DNA from: CAZPQM01 sp964588995
GTDB lineage: Bacteria > Pseudomonadota > Alphaproteobacteria > Rickettsiales > UBA8987
Assembly (NCBI GenBank): GCA_964588995.1
Contig: CAZPQM010000008.1
Span: 43,607-107,606 of the forward strand
Direction: 5' to 3'
Length of the DNA: 64,000 nucleotides
The number at the start of each line of letters is the position of its first letter. The stretch's first letter is position 1. This document shows, in pieces, positions 9,130 through 17,788 of this stretch. The position numbers were made by a program, and so were the translations under genes. The notes beneath the pieces are model-generated. The model ran no database searches, was not told the DNA's origin, and saw only the letters and a list, made by a program, of their open reading frames with translations.

Positions 9130-9159
9130 ATATTATTAACAAATAATCTATCATTTCAA
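9130..9159 (-). promoter_or_regulatory. Candidate promoter of the exopolysaccharide export operon
   Basis: On the minus strand TTGAAA (9154-9159) and TAATAT (9130-9135) are separated by 18 bases and lie about 25-50 bases upstream of the barrel-gene start. The spacer contains TTAACAAATAAT (plus-strand 9136-9147), which recurs upstream of the sugar transferase at 12881-12892. A regulator binding within the spacer would be an inference. Confidence 0.4.
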
Positions 9160-9197
9160 GGAGATAAGTTAAAAGCTAAATGAGGATCGGCCTTTGA

Positions 9198-10022
9198 TTG
9201 AGCAAGAATAAACCCATCAAGTTATATTATTACCGCAATGTACACGACCCGCCGGGGTATGGCAATTTCGGTGATGAACTTTCTCCTTTACTGGTAGAAC
9301 GGCTGAGCGGGCGTTCAGTCGAATGGGCTCCTATTGGCCGCTGCGATATGATCGGCATCGGCAGCAATCTCGATTTGTTCTGTTTCCGCAAACCGCGCGA
9401 CATTATGCGGCTAGTACGTGCGATGCGGGGCGTCGATATCTGGGGCGCTGGCTTTATGCATAAACGCTCTTACATCCGCTATTCACGCCTTCATTTCCAT
9501 CTGATTCGCGGCTACCTCTCGGCTAACCGGCTGCATACCACGACCCGGGCGCTCGGCGATCCCGGATTACTTGCCAATATATTATTGGAAAAAATGCCGG
9601 AAAAGCGCTTTAAGGTTGGGCTGGTGCCGCATCGTAACGACCTCTCCGATCCGCAGTGGGATTATCTGTTACAGGTATTTCCGAATTCTACCCTGATCTC
9701 AACTATGGGAGTAGCGCTGGATATCTTACAGGAAATCGCCGAATGCGAGATGATCTTTTCTACCGCGTTACATCCGCTGATCGTGGCCGATGCCCTCGGG
9801 ATTCCCAATTTTTGGTGCACCATAGGCGACCGGGTAGAAGGGAAAGAATTTAAGTTTCTGGATTATTATTCCAGTCATGGCATCAAAGATATAAAACCCC
9901 TTTTGCTAAATGAGGTTATACCCGGAGACGAAATTTTTCTGGACCCTTTGGTAGAAAACTATGAACGTAAATTCGTTAGCTCTGTTCAGAAAAACATCTT
10001 TGATAATTTTCCATATAAATAG
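9198..10022 (+). CDS. Polysaccharide pyruvyltransferase family protein (ExoV-like)
   Basis: The protein has 274 residues. The N-terminus LYYYRNVHDPPGYGNFGDE and later WGAGFMHKRS, GDPGLLANILL, VGLVPHRND and ISTALHPLIVADALGIPN follow the polysaccharide pyruvyl-transferase pattern (CsaB/ExoV). That pattern includes the conserved GxxNxGDE and the late H-x-x-I-x-A-x-A motif. Such enzymes transfer pyruvate from PEP to a sugar, giving acidic polysaccharide. The only start that keeps the N-terminal motif is TTG at 9198. The gene is divergent from the export operon. Family assignment is good; the acceptor sugar is unknown. Confidence 0.82.
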   Translation: MSKNKPIKLYYYRNVHDPPGYGNFGDELSPLLVERLSGRSVEWAPIGRCDMIGIGSNLDLFCFRKPRDIMRLVRAMRGVDIWGAGFMHKRSYIRYSRLHFHLIRGYLSANRLHTTTRALGDPGLLANILLEKMPEKRFKVGLVPHRNDLSDPQWDYLLQVFPNSTLISTMGVALDILQEIAECEMIFSTALHPLIVADALGIPNFWCTIGDRVEGKEFKFLDYYSSHGIKDIKPLLLNEVIPGDEIFLDPLVENYERKFVSSVQKNIFDNFPYK

Positions 10023-10076
10023 GATGTTTCTAATCCTTTAAGCAAATTGAAAATTTAAAGATAATTTCGCGGTAAA

Positions 10077-10102
10077 AAAGCCGGGGCGTATACCCCGGCT
10101 TT
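10077..10102 (-). terminator. Rho-independent terminator, BI-1 gene (possibly bidirectional)
   Basis: A perfect 10-bp stem (AAAGCCGGGG / CCCCGGCTTT) with a 6-base loop. On the minus strand it is followed by a run of six T, directly downstream of the BI-1 gene. The opposite reading could also stop the pyruvyltransferase transcript. Confidence 0.85.
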
Positions 10103-10136
10103 GATCTTGTCTTACTTTGTCAGAGCAAAGCGCTTA

Positions 10137-10859
10137 TTAGCGCCGTTCGCCGAACAGATGCAGTAGCATAATCATCAGGTTAATGAAGGTAACATAGAGC
10201 GTGTAAGCCCCGAGAACAGCCGCTTTACCATGCTCGCTCTGCGGCACCATGTAGTACATCTGCTTGATCTGCTGGTTGCTATATGCTGCAAGACCGGTGA
10301 AAACGATCACACCAATCCCGGAAATCGCATACATTACTGCTTCAGACTGTAAAAACAGGTTCACGATCGCAGCGATGAAAATGCCCCAGAAACCCATCAT
10401 CAGGAAGCTGCCGACACCGGTCAGATCCCGTTTGGTGGTGTATCCGCACAGGCTCATCGAGCCGAACAGAATCGCTGTGATAAAGAAGACGCGCGCGATG
10501 CTCGTCGGTTGGTAGACGATAAACGTCATCGCCATGATGGACATGCCCATCACCACGCAGAACGCCCAGAAGAGCATTTGCGCCGTGCTCGTTTTCATTT
10601 TATGCAGCCCGAATGCCATCGCAAACGAAAATACCGTTGGTGCGAGCAATACGACGAAAGCCTGCGGACCGGCAAACAGCGCTTGTAACAACGCCGGAGA
10701 CTGCACGACGAAAAACGCAATCACCCCGGTGAGCGCAAGCCCGGCCGCCATGTAGTTATAGACTTTGATCATATGGGCGCGTAAACCGGCATCCACCTCG
10801 GTTGCCTGAGCGTGTACGCCCGTTCTTCCGCGCATTTCAGGCTTGGTATAATCTTTCAT
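10137..10859 (-). CDS. Bax inhibitor-1/YccA family membrane protein
   Basis: A 240-residue protein with seven predicted membrane helices. It begins after a charged N-terminus with HMIKVYNYMAAGLALTGV and ends with GAYTLYVTFINLMIMLLHLF, both typical of the BI-1 family. Bacterial members (YetJ, YccA) act as pH-sensitive calcium leak channels or FtsH modulators; the role here is unproven. A good AGGAG site precedes the ATG. The gene is monocistronic, closed by a strong terminator. Confidence 0.92.
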   Translation of the reverse strand: MKDYTKPEMRGRTGVHAQATEVDAGLRAHMIKVYNYMAAGLALTGVIAFFVVQSPALLQALFAGPQAFVVLLAPTVFSFAMAFGLHKMKTSTAQMLFWAFCVVMGMSIMAMTFIVYQPTSIARVFFITAILFGSMSLCGYTTKRDLTGVGSFLMMGFWGIFIAAIVNLFLQSEAVMYAISGIGVIVFTGLAAYSNQQIKQMYYMVPQSEHGKAAVLGAYTLYVTFINLMIMLLHLFGERR

Positions 10860-10973
10860 TGATAACTCCTCATACTAGAATGTTCTGCATAATTATATAG
10901 TATTTCAGGGGGTGTTTTCAAGAATAACCGACCAGAATCGTATAGTATCTGCGTAAGGTTTTACTGGCTTTTT

Positions 10974-12065
10974 ATGTGCTATGAGGCTACAAACCCGGCC
11001 ATGACTCGCTCCAATACCCTGTTACCGCCCGGTTTTTACGACGCGCTGCACAAGGATGCGGTGAATGAGCGTGTGATCACAAATGCGATTATCGACCGCC
11101 TGCAGTGCTTCAGTTATGATTATATCCGTCCGCCATTGCTCGAATTTGAGGATACGCTGCTGGAGCAGGCGAGCGATGCGCTCAAACAACAGACCTTTCG
11201 CCTGCGCGACCCGGAAAGCAACCGTATGCTTGGCTTACGCGCCGATATTACGCCGCAAATCAAGCGGATGGCAACACAGCGCCTGCGGGATGCGCCCCGT
11301 CCTTTGCGGCTTTGCTATACCGGGCAGGTCGTGCTGGCTGGAGGGGATACGCTGCATAAAGACCGGCAATTGTCACAGGCCGGGCTGGAGTTGATCGGGA
11401 GTAACGCGTCTGAAGCCGATATTGAAATTATTACGGCCACGTTAGAGGCGCTACTCAGCCTGCCGCGTGGCGCCATCAAAGAAAGAATGATCACGCTTGA
11501 TTTTCACCTGCCCTGCCTGCTGTCCGAGCTTTTAGCCGGACTTGAACCCGCATTGCGCCAGCGTCTGAACGAAGCGGTGAAGCTCAAACAGCCGGCCCTG
11601 CTTGAGCAGATCGACCACCCGGCCAGCGCCGCTGTACGTACATTTCTTTCACTTCGCGGTACGCCGGAAGAGATTGTGTCAGGACTACGCCGTAGCGCCT
11701 TGCCGGATCCGTGCTTGGTCGCGCTTGACCGGCTTGAGACGCTACTGTCTGCCATATCCGACCTCTTTCCGGCGCTTCGTATCACGCTCGACCCGCTGGA
11801 AGCGGTCGGGTTCGATTATTATTCTGATATTGCCTTTTCGCTTTTTGTGGATGGAGCGCAGCAGGAATGTGGACGTGGCGGACGGTATAGATTGCAGGTA
11901 ACGAATGAGGAGGCGGTCGGTTTCACGTTTGATGTCAGTGTACTCGCCCGTTTTCTGGCCATTGCGCCGGAGCTGAAGGCCGAAACCGTTTCAAACCGCA
12001 CAGCTTACCAAAAGGCAAAGGCGTTGCGCGATCAGGGGAAAATGACGCTGGATCCGCTCAGCTAG
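10974..12065 (+). CDS. hisZ: ATP phosphoribosyltransferase regulatory subunit
   Basis: HisZ is a class II histidyl-tRNA-synthetase-like protein without synthetase activity that activates short-form HisG in histidine synthesis. Features include the LLPPGFYDALHKDA opening, FRLRDPESNRMLGLRADIT (motif 2-like) and YTGQVVLAGG, as well as the late GFDYYSDIAFSLFVDGAQ and ECGRGGRY segments. The length of 363 residues fits. The ATG at 11001 is an equally plausible start; neither has a strong ribosome site. A TATAGT hexamer lies about 30 bases upstream. No hisG is in the window. Confidence 0.88.
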   Translation: MCYEATNPAMTRSNTLLPPGFYDALHKDAVNERVITNAIIDRLQCFSYDYIRPPLLEFEDTLLEQASDALKQQTFRLRDPESNRMLGLRADITPQIKRMATQRLRDAPRPLRLCYTGQVVLAGGDTLHKDRQLSQAGLELIGSNASEADIEIITATLEALLSLPRGAIKERMITLDFHLPCLLSELLAGLEPALRQRLNEAVKLKQPALLEQIDHPASAAVRTFLSLRGTPEEIVSGLRRSALPDPCLVALDRLETLLSAISDLFPALRITLDPLEAVGFDYYSDIAFSLFVDGAQQECGRGGRYRLQVTNEEAVGFTFDVSVLARFLAIAPELKAETVSNRTAYQKAKALRDQGKMTLDPLS

Positions 12066-12094
12066 TTGACATAAGCGAATACCCGACCTATATA
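12066..12094 (+). promoter_or_regulatory. Sigma-70-type promoter for the nfu gene
   Basis: TTGACA at 12066-12071, a 17-base spacer and TATATA at 12089-12094. It starts immediately after the hisZ stop codon and predicts a leader of about 110 bases before the nfu ATG at 12214. The leader has no recognised riboswitch. Confidence 0.75.
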
Positions 12095-12213
12095 GTAGGA
12101 TAAAGCGTTTTGATGCACGTAAGCCGAACAAGCCAGCAGCCGAGTATCATTAGTCAGCGAAGCCATTAGGCGCATCCGCAAGTATCGTAATACGAGCAAG
12201 GAGTCATCACATC

Positions 12214-12783
12214 ATGTTTATACAGACGGAAGATACCCCGAACCCACGCAGCATGAAATTTATCCCCGGCGAAACGGTGATGGAAGCCGGTACGATTGCT
12301 TTTACCGACTCCGAGATGGCGAAAAAATCACCACTTGCTGAAGCGCTTTTTACGATTGAACATGTCGATAGTGTTTTCTTCGGGCAGGATTTTGTTTCTG
12401 TCACCCATGACGGCAACGGCGAATGGACCACGCTAAAACCCTATATCCTCACGACGATTATGGAGCATTACGTCGCAAATCGTCCGATTCTGCGGGAAGA
12501 ACAGGAAGAAAGTGTGGTACAAGGCTCCACCCGCAGCGAAGAAGATTCAGAATTAGTTGTGCAAATCAAAGAACTCATTGACACACGCGTACGCCCGGCG
12601 GTTGCGCAGGACGGCGGGGATATTATTTACCGGGATTTTGACGATGGCGTCGTTTTTCTGGAACTCCGCGGCGCGTGCTCAGGCTGCCCGAGTTCGACGG
12701 CAACTTTGAAAGACGGCATCGAAAATATGCTTAAACATTACGTTCCGGAAATCGCCCGCGTCGAGGCCATTCCGGCATATTAA
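12214..12783 (+). CDS. NifU-family iron-sulfur scaffold protein (Nfu type)
   Basis: This 189-residue protein carries iron-sulfur clusters to apo-enzymes. Residues 1-88 form the Nfu_N domain (FIQTEDTPNPRSMKFIPG), as in mitochondrial NFU1 and alphaproteobacterial homologues. Residues about 105-185 form the NifU C-terminal domain with VAQDGGDIIYRDF and the cluster-binding C-x-x-C in ACSGCPSS. A clear promoter and an AAGGAGT ribosome site precede it. It stands alone; nadA, whose product is an iron-sulfur enzyme, lies about 0.9 kb downstream. Confidence 0.95.
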   Translation: MFIQTEDTPNPRSMKFIPGETVMEAGTIAFTDSEMAKKSPLAEALFTIEHVDSVFFGQDFVSVTHDGNGEWTTLKPYILTTIMEHYVANRPILREEQEESVVQGSTRSEEDSELVVQIKELIDTRVRPAVAQDGGDIIYRDFDDGVVFLELRGACSGCPSSTATLKDGIENMLKHYVPEIARVEAIPAY

Positions 12784-12879
12784 AGAATTTTCCTCTATTT
12801 ATCAGGCATCTAGCTCGAGAGAACCCCCACTTTCTCATTTTGAAGCAGTGATCAATATATTACATAATTCCGGTGTCGT

Positions 12880-12896
12880 GTTAACAAATAATTAAC
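12880..12896. promoter_or_regulatory. Inverted repeat upstream of the sugar transferase
   Basis: GTTAA and TTAAC arms flank a 7-base spacer, 49 bases before the start. The core TTAACAAATAAT is identical to 12 bases in the promoter spacer of the exopolysaccharide operon (9136-9147). It could be a shared operator; with only two copies in AT-rich DNA, chance is not excluded. Confidence 0.35.
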
Positions 12897-12944
12897 TCTT
12901 TTGTGGTATTCTCTATTGGCAGGTAGGGAAGATGAGAAGGAGTT

Positions 12945-13658
12945 ATGGTTAAACAGACACATACCGAGCCATCGGTTTCGGCTAGTTACGTTGCACAGTC
13001 GGATACTTTCGTTGTAAACAACGCGCAGTCGCTTAACCCGGATTATGCAGCACGCGATTACGGCGCTCAGCTCAGCTTGAAACGCTTATTCGATGTCGCA
13101 TCAGCCAGCGTTGCTTTACTATTATTAAGCCCGCTACTATTCGTGACCGCTATTCTGATTAAATTAGAAAGCAAAGGCCCGGTCATCTACAAGCAACAGC
13201 GAGGCGGATTGAACGGTACTCCCTTTACCATCTATAAATTTCGTACAATGACGCAGGAGGCCTGTCTATTCGGAGGTGCGAAACATGCCACCCCGGCGGA
13301 CCCGCGCGTTACCGCTTTGGGCAAGTGGCTGCGTAAAACCAGTATCGATGAATTGCCGCAGCTATGGAATGTGATCAAAGGCGATATGTCCGTTGTTGGG
13401 CCGCGTCCTCACATGCTGGATCATGATGCTCTCTATACTCGTAGCGTATATCACTACCAGCAGCGCTTTCGTATGAAGCCTGGCCTTACGGGCCTTGCGC
13501 AATGCAGCGGCCTGCGCGGTTGTATCCATACGCCGGATCAGATGCAGGCACGCGTCGATGCGGATAATGTCTATATCAATCGCTGGTCGCTTTGGTTAGA
13601 TATCAAAATTATATTTCGCACCGTGCTCATGGTGCTGAAAGGTAAAAACGCGCACTAA
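12945..13658 (+). CDS. Polyprenyl-phosphate sugar phosphotransferase (initiating sugar transferase)
   Basis: A 237-residue monotopic phosphoglycosyl transferase that places the first sugar-phosphate on undecaprenyl phosphate. It has the LKRLFDVASASVALLLLSPL re-entrant helix at about 45-70. The KFRTMT, RKTSIDELPQLWNV and MSVVGPRPHM motifs follow; DE in the second is the catalytic dyad. It lacks the N-terminal four-TM region of WbaP/GumD. It lies about 3.8 kb from the export operon but shares a 12-base upstream motif with it and probably starts the same polymer. Confidence 0.93.
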   Translation: MVKQTHTEPSVSASYVAQSDTFVVNNAQSLNPDYAARDYGAQLSLKRLFDVASASVALLLLSPLLFVTAILIKLESKGPVIYKQQRGGLNGTPFTIYKFRTMTQEACLFGGAKHATPADPRVTALGKWLRKTSIDELPQLWNVIKGDMSVVGPRPHMLDHDALYTRSVYHYQQRFRMKPGLTGLAQCSGLRGCIHTPDQMQARVDADNVYINRWSLWLDIKIIFRTVLMVLKGKNAH

Positions 13659-13716
13659 AGCTTTAATTTTAGGAAAAAATCCTTATATAAAAGTCATAAC
13701 GTAACACTGACCCATT

Positions 13717-14718
13717 ATGACGACCCCTGAACTGCTGATTCCAAGCGAACAGGCGATTGACCCGACGCTTGATCTGGAAGAGGAAATAAACCGCTTACGC
13801 CGCGAGATGAACGCGGTGATTCTCGCGCATTATTATCAGGAGCCTGAATTGCAGGATATCGCGGATTTCATCGGCGATTCACTGGACTTATCGCGCAAGG
13901 CAGCCGAGACCGATGCGGATGTGATCGTCTTTTGCGGCGTGCGTTTCATGGGGGAAGTGGCCAAAATTCTGAGCCCGGAGAAAACGGTGCTGATTCCGGA
14001 TATGAATGCCGGTTGCTCGCTGGAAACCTCCTGCCCGCCGGATCAGTTCAAGGCCTTCCGCGAAGCCCACCCGGAGCATATTGCCCTGACCTACATTAAT
14101 TGCTCCGCCGAGGTGAAGGCGCTTTCGGATATTATTGTCACCAGCTCGAATGCGGAATTTATCGTGAATCAGATCCCCCATGATCAGCCGATTATTTTCG
14201 CGCCGGATCAGCATCTTGGACGCTGGCTGATCGACCGCACGGGGCGCGATATGCTGCTTTGGGAAGGTTCCTGCATGGTGCACGAAATATTCTCGGAAAA
14301 AGAGCTGGTAAGGCTGAAAACCCGTCATCCTAAGGCGCATGTGATTGCCCATCCCGAATGCCCGCAGAACCTCCTGCTGCACTCGGATTTTGTGGGTTCG
14401 ACCTCCAAATTGCTTGCCTTTGCAGGCGAGCATGACGGTGAAGAGCTGATTGTAATGACCGAACCGGGTATTCTCCATCAGATGAAGAAAAGCGCGCCCA
14501 ATGCGACGTTTTATGACGTGCCGGGATTATCGACCAGCGAAGGCGCCTGCGCATCGTGCAATGAATGCCCCTTCATGAAGCTGAACACGATGGAAAAGCT
14601 CTATATGGCGATGGTCAATCGTTCGCCTGAACTAACACTGGAAGAGGAACTGCGCGTTAAAGCAAAAGCCTCGCTTGATAAAATGCTGGAAATGAGCCCA
14701 CCGAAGCGGGTAAATTAA
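13717..14718 (+). CDS. nadA: Quinolinate synthase A
   Basis: NadA condenses iminoaspartate with dihydroxyacetone phosphate to quinolinate for NAD synthesis, using a [4Fe-4S] cluster. Visible motifs are AVILAHYYQEPELQDIAD, VFCGVRFMGEVAKIL, PDMNAGCSLETSC, HEIFSEKEL, HPECPQNLL and the C-terminal CASCNECPFMKLNTMEKLY, giving the cluster cysteines. The length of 333 residues is typical. The next gene begins at the base after the stop. No nadB or nadC is visible here. Confidence 0.96.
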   Translation: MTTPELLIPSEQAIDPTLDLEEEINRLRREMNAVILAHYYQEPELQDIADFIGDSLDLSRKAAETDADVIVFCGVRFMGEVAKILSPEKTVLIPDMNAGCSLETSCPPDQFKAFREAHPEHIALTYINCSAEVKALSDIIVTSSNAEFIVNQIPHDQPIIFAPDQHLGRWLIDRTGRDMLLWEGSCMVHEIFSEKELVRLKTRHPKAHVIAHPECPQNLLLHSDFVGSTSKLLAFAGEHDGEELIVMTEPGILHQMKKSAPNATFYDVPGLSTSEGACASCNECPFMKLNTMEKLYMAMVNRSPELTLEEELRVKAKASLDKMLEMSPPKRVN

Positions 14719-15876
14719 ATGAAACGCCGTGCTATCAAATTGATCATTGCCACGGTAATAGCGCTGCTGCTTTTTGCCGTATTTTATCTTTATGCTGTTA
14801 TGCCGAGCAGTAATGCAAGCACGGATAAGGTGCGCCCGGTTACACTCAAGCTAAAAACAGAGATTATCACGAGCGGTTTAAATCATCCGTGGGCACTGGC
14901 ATTTCTTCCCGATGGCCGTTTGCTGGTGACAGAACGCCCCGGAACGCTGCGAGTCATTTCACAGAATGGCACTGTTTCCGAACCGATTGAAAATGTTCCG
15001 GAAGTCTACGAGGCCGGGCAGGGCGGATTGCTGGATGTCATGCCTGACCCCGGTTTTGATGAGAATCAGACACTTTATCTCTCCTATGCCGAGAAAGAAG
15101 GCGACAAGGCCGGTACGGCAGTTGCGCGCGCAATACTGAACGGTAACCGGTTGGAAAAAGTCGAAGTGATCTTCCGCCAGCAGCCTAAGACCGGCGGGGT
15201 GAATCACTACGGCTCCCGCTTCGCCTTTTCGCCAGAGGGAATGCTCTTCTTTACGCTCGGCGAGCGCTTTGATGAAATGAAGGAAGCGCAAAAACTCGAC
15301 AATCATCTTGGCAAGGTCATCCGCCTTCAACCCGATGGTTCTATCCCGGCGGATAACCCGTTTGTGAATCAGTCCGGCGCTTTGCCTGCTATCTGGTCTT
15401 ACGGCCACCGTAATCCGCAAGGTGCGGCTATCCATCCTGAGTCCGGCAAACTCTGGATTCATGAACATGGGCCGAAAGGCGGGGATGAGCTGAATATTCC
15501 GCTCGCGGGTAAAAATTATGGCTGGCCGAAAGCGAGCTATGGTATCCATTACTGGATGGTGCCGATACGCGATGAGCATGCCGGGCGTGGCTTTACCGAG
15601 CCGATCTACCACTGGACACCGTCCATCGCGCCTTCCGGCATGGCTTTTATCACGAAATCCACCTACCCCGATTGGGAAAACAGCCTGTTTATCGGCGCAC
15701 TGGCCGGGCGTAAACTGGTACGGCTCGTGGTGGACGGGGAAACGGTTACCGCGGAGGAGCACTATCTGACTGATAAGGATTGGCGTATCCGCGATGTCGC
15801 CGAGGGGCCGGACGGTGCGCTTTACCTGCTCACCGATTCTGACGAAGGGAAGCTAGTGCTTGTTGTGCCTGAATAG
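14719..15876 (+). CDS. PQQ-dependent sugar dehydrogenase (YliI/sorbosone dehydrogenase-like)
   Basis: A 385-residue six-bladed beta-propeller enzyme with an N-terminal membrane anchor (residues 5-27), so the catalytic domain is periplasmic. Family motifs are LNHPWALAFLPDGRLLVTER, GGLLDVMPDPGF, the HYGSRFAFSPEGMLFFTLGE blade, WSYGHRNPQGAA and HEHGPKGGDELN near the PQQ and calcium site. It oxidises aldoses with PQQ; PQQ may be taken up, as no pqq genes are seen. The ATG directly follows the nadA stop, so the two are probably coupled. Confidence 0.9.
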   Translation: MKRRAIKLIIATVIALLLFAVFYLYAVMPSSNASTDKVRPVTLKLKTEIITSGLNHPWALAFLPDGRLLVTERPGTLRVISQNGTVSEPIENVPEVYEAGQGGLLDVMPDPGFDENQTLYLSYAEKEGDKAGTAVARAILNGNRLEKVEVIFRQQPKTGGVNHYGSRFAFSPEGMLFFTLGERFDEMKEAQKLDNHLGKVIRLQPDGSIPADNPFVNQSGALPAIWSYGHRNPQGAAIHPESGKLWIHEHGPKGGDELNIPLAGKNYGWPKASYGIHYWMVPIRDEHAGRGFTEPIYHWTPSIAPSGMAFITKSTYPDWENSLFIGALAGRKLVRLVVDGETVTAEEHYLTDKDWRIRDVAEGPDGALYLLTDSDEGKLVLVVPE

Positions 15877-15891
15877 ACTAGCTATAGCAAC

Positions 15892-17190
15892 TCAAGCGGT
15901 TAAATAATCGGCAAGCAACTCCGGGCTATCCTTTTTTTGCAGCAGATATTCGCGGTGATAGTTCACGGCTACATCAACCAGCACACCTTCCGGATATTCC
16001 GCCGCTAACTGCACTTCGGCAAATTGCGGGGTGCGGCCAATGCCTCCTTTTTCAACAATGACCTGTTCGGTTTTGCCAGCACGGCTCGAAAGCAGTTGCT
16101 GCACCTGCTCCTCACCCAGCTTCCGAAGGCGTTTTGCCCTTGCTTTTCGAAGTGCTTTCGGCACCTGCTTCTCCGCCGGGATTTTCGCCGCAGGGGTGCC
16201 TTCGCGCTCGGAATAGGGGAAGACATGCAGCCAAGTCAGCCCGGCTTCCTTAACTAATTGATAGGTGTTTTCAAACATCGCATCCGTCTCGGTCGGAAAC
16301 CCGGTGATAATATCCGCGCCGAAGACCACGTCAGGCCGTTTTGCCCGCACCGCCTGTACAAAATCCAGCACCTGCTCGCGCGTATGGCGACGCTTCATGC
16401 GCTTGAGAATCATATTATCCCCCGCCTGCAGGCTTAGATGAATATGCGGCATCAGGCGCGGGTGCTCCGTAATCATCTCGAATAAATCCTCATCAATTTC
16501 CGCCACATCAATCGACGACAAGCGCAGCCGCGGCAGCTCCGGCACGAGCGCGAGGAAGCGTTTCACCATCTGCCCGAGTTTTGGCTTGCCGGGTAAATCC
16601 TCCCCATAGGAGGTCATATCCACTCCGGTCAGTACAATCTCCTTATACCCCTGCTCCACTAAGAGCCGACCCTGCTCCACCAGCTCACCGATCGGCACCG
16701 AGCGGGAATTCCCACGTCCGTAGGGGATAATACAAAAGGTGCAGCGATGGTTACAGCCATTTTGCACCTGCATGAATGCGCGCGCGCGGCCTTCAAACCC
16801 ACTGACCAGATGCGAGGCCGTTTCTTTGACCGCCATGATGTCATTGACCTTGACCCGTTCATGCCCCGTTGCAAACTCACGATAGGATGCTGGTTGTAGC
16901 TTTTCTTCGTTGCCGAGCACCTGCTCGACCTCCTCCATCGCCGCAAACCGGTCCGGATCCACCTGCGCCGCACAGCCCGTAACGATGATCCGGCTTTCGG
17001 GATGCTCGCGCTTGTAGCGGCGGATAGACTGACGCGCCTGCCGCTCCGCCTCTTTCGTCACGGTGCAGGTATTGAACACCGCGACGTTCTCAAGACCCGA
17101 AGCGGCCAGATTGGCACGGATCACCTCCGCCTCATAGGCGTTAAGGCGGCAACCGAAATTAATCACATCCTGATTCAGCGCTTTTGACAT
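15892..17190 (-). CDS. mtaB: tRNA t6A37 methylthiotransferase
   Basis: This radical-SAM enzyme converts t6A to ms2t6A at tRNA position 37. The N-terminal UPF0004 domain has VINFGCRLNAYEAE, VFNTCTVTKEAERQ and VTGCAAQVDPD, holding the three auxiliary cluster cysteines. The radical SAM CxxxCxxC is in GCNHRCTFCIIPYGRG. A TRAM-like C-terminus follows (about residues 360-432). An in-frame start at 17295 would add 35 unrelated residues; the ATG at 17190 (MSKALNQD) starts at the domain and is preferred. The gene is divergent from the ion-channel gene. Confidence 0.93.
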   Translation of the reverse strand: MSKALNQDVINFGCRLNAYEAEVIRANLAASGLENVAVFNTCTVTKEAERQARQSIRRYKREHPESRIIVTGCAAQVDPDRFAAMEEVEQVLGNEEKLQPASYREFATGHERVKVNDIMAVKETASHLVSGFEGRARAFMQVQNGCNHRCTFCIIPYGRGNSRSVPIGELVEQGRLLVEQGYKEIVLTGVDMTSYGEDLPGKPKLGQMVKRFLALVPELPRLRLSSIDVAEIDEDLFEMITEHPRLMPHIHLSLQAGDNMILKRMKRRHTREQVLDFVQAVRAKRPDVVFGADIITGFPTETDAMFENTYQLVKEAGLTWLHVFPYSEREGTPAAKIPAEKQVPKALRKARAKRLRKLGEEQVQQLLSSRAGKTEQVIVEKGGIGRTPQFAEVQLAAEYPEGVLVDVAVNYHREYLLQKKDSPELLADYLTA

Positions 17191-17241
17191 AGGGCAGGGT
17201 ATATAGCATAAACAAAGACATATCGCTAGGAGATTTGCACT

Positions 17242-17660
17242 ATGCTGGAATGGCTGATTCTGATTCTTGTCAGTGTACTGGTGATCTGGCTCCATAACCG
17301 CGTGCTGATCGGCATTTCACGCAAGCAACACCCGATCCGCATGATCTGGATCATGATACTGCTGAGCTTGTCGCACTTTCTGCATGTTACACTGTTTGCC
17401 GTCGCGCTTTATGCTTCAGTGCATTGGCTGGAGCTGGGAACAATCATCAACTGCCCTTGTGACCGGTTTTATGATTTTCTGTATTTCTCCGCCTCGAACT
17501 ATACCTCGCTCGGCTACGGCGAATATGCGGCAGCGGGTGGTATCCGTATGCTCGCCTCACTGGAAGGCTGATCGGGCTGATGATGATCGGCTGGTCCACA
17601 GCCTATGCCTTCTGGTGGATGCAGCGCCACTGGCTGCAGATGGAACAACAGGCCACATAA
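17242..17660 (+). pseudogene. Ion-channel (potassium channel-like) membrane protein, frameshifted
   Basis: The first frame (17242-17571) encodes two hydrophobic helices and a pore segment with the filter-like TSLGYGEY, then stops at LASLEG. Skipping to the next frame at about 17566-17568 restores LIGLMMIGWSTAYAFWW and a natural stop at 17658-17660, giving a protein of about 138 residues with a third helix. This matches small alphaproteobacterial two-TM channel proteins, where the helix after the pore reads ...GLxxIGWS. One missing base explains the break. A good AGGAG site precedes the start. Confidence 0.8.
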
Positions 17661-17682
17661 GACCGGCGAAAATACTTCAATC

Positions 17683-17745
17683 ATCTTTAACTCGTCGCTT
17701 TCGCTCAGGATGATAGGAGCGAAGTTCTGATTATCCGCGCGCTGG
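17683..17745. repeat. Dispersed repeat, degenerate copy
   Basis: It contains CGCTTTCGCTCAGGATGA and, further on, CTGATTATCCGCGCGCTG. Both blocks occur in the same order and spacing in the copy inside thiC (20247-20345). By eye identity is about three quarters. It lies between the channel gene and the AAC(3)-like gene. Confidence 0.7.
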
Positions 17746-17788
17746 TTTATAAGCCCCCCGCCAATAGGGTGATGTGCCACTATGCGAT

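Noticed and set aside
12095..12213. tRNA or structured RNA in the nfu leader
   Set aside because: No cloverleaf with T-loop GTTCRA or conserved riboswitch core could be seen.
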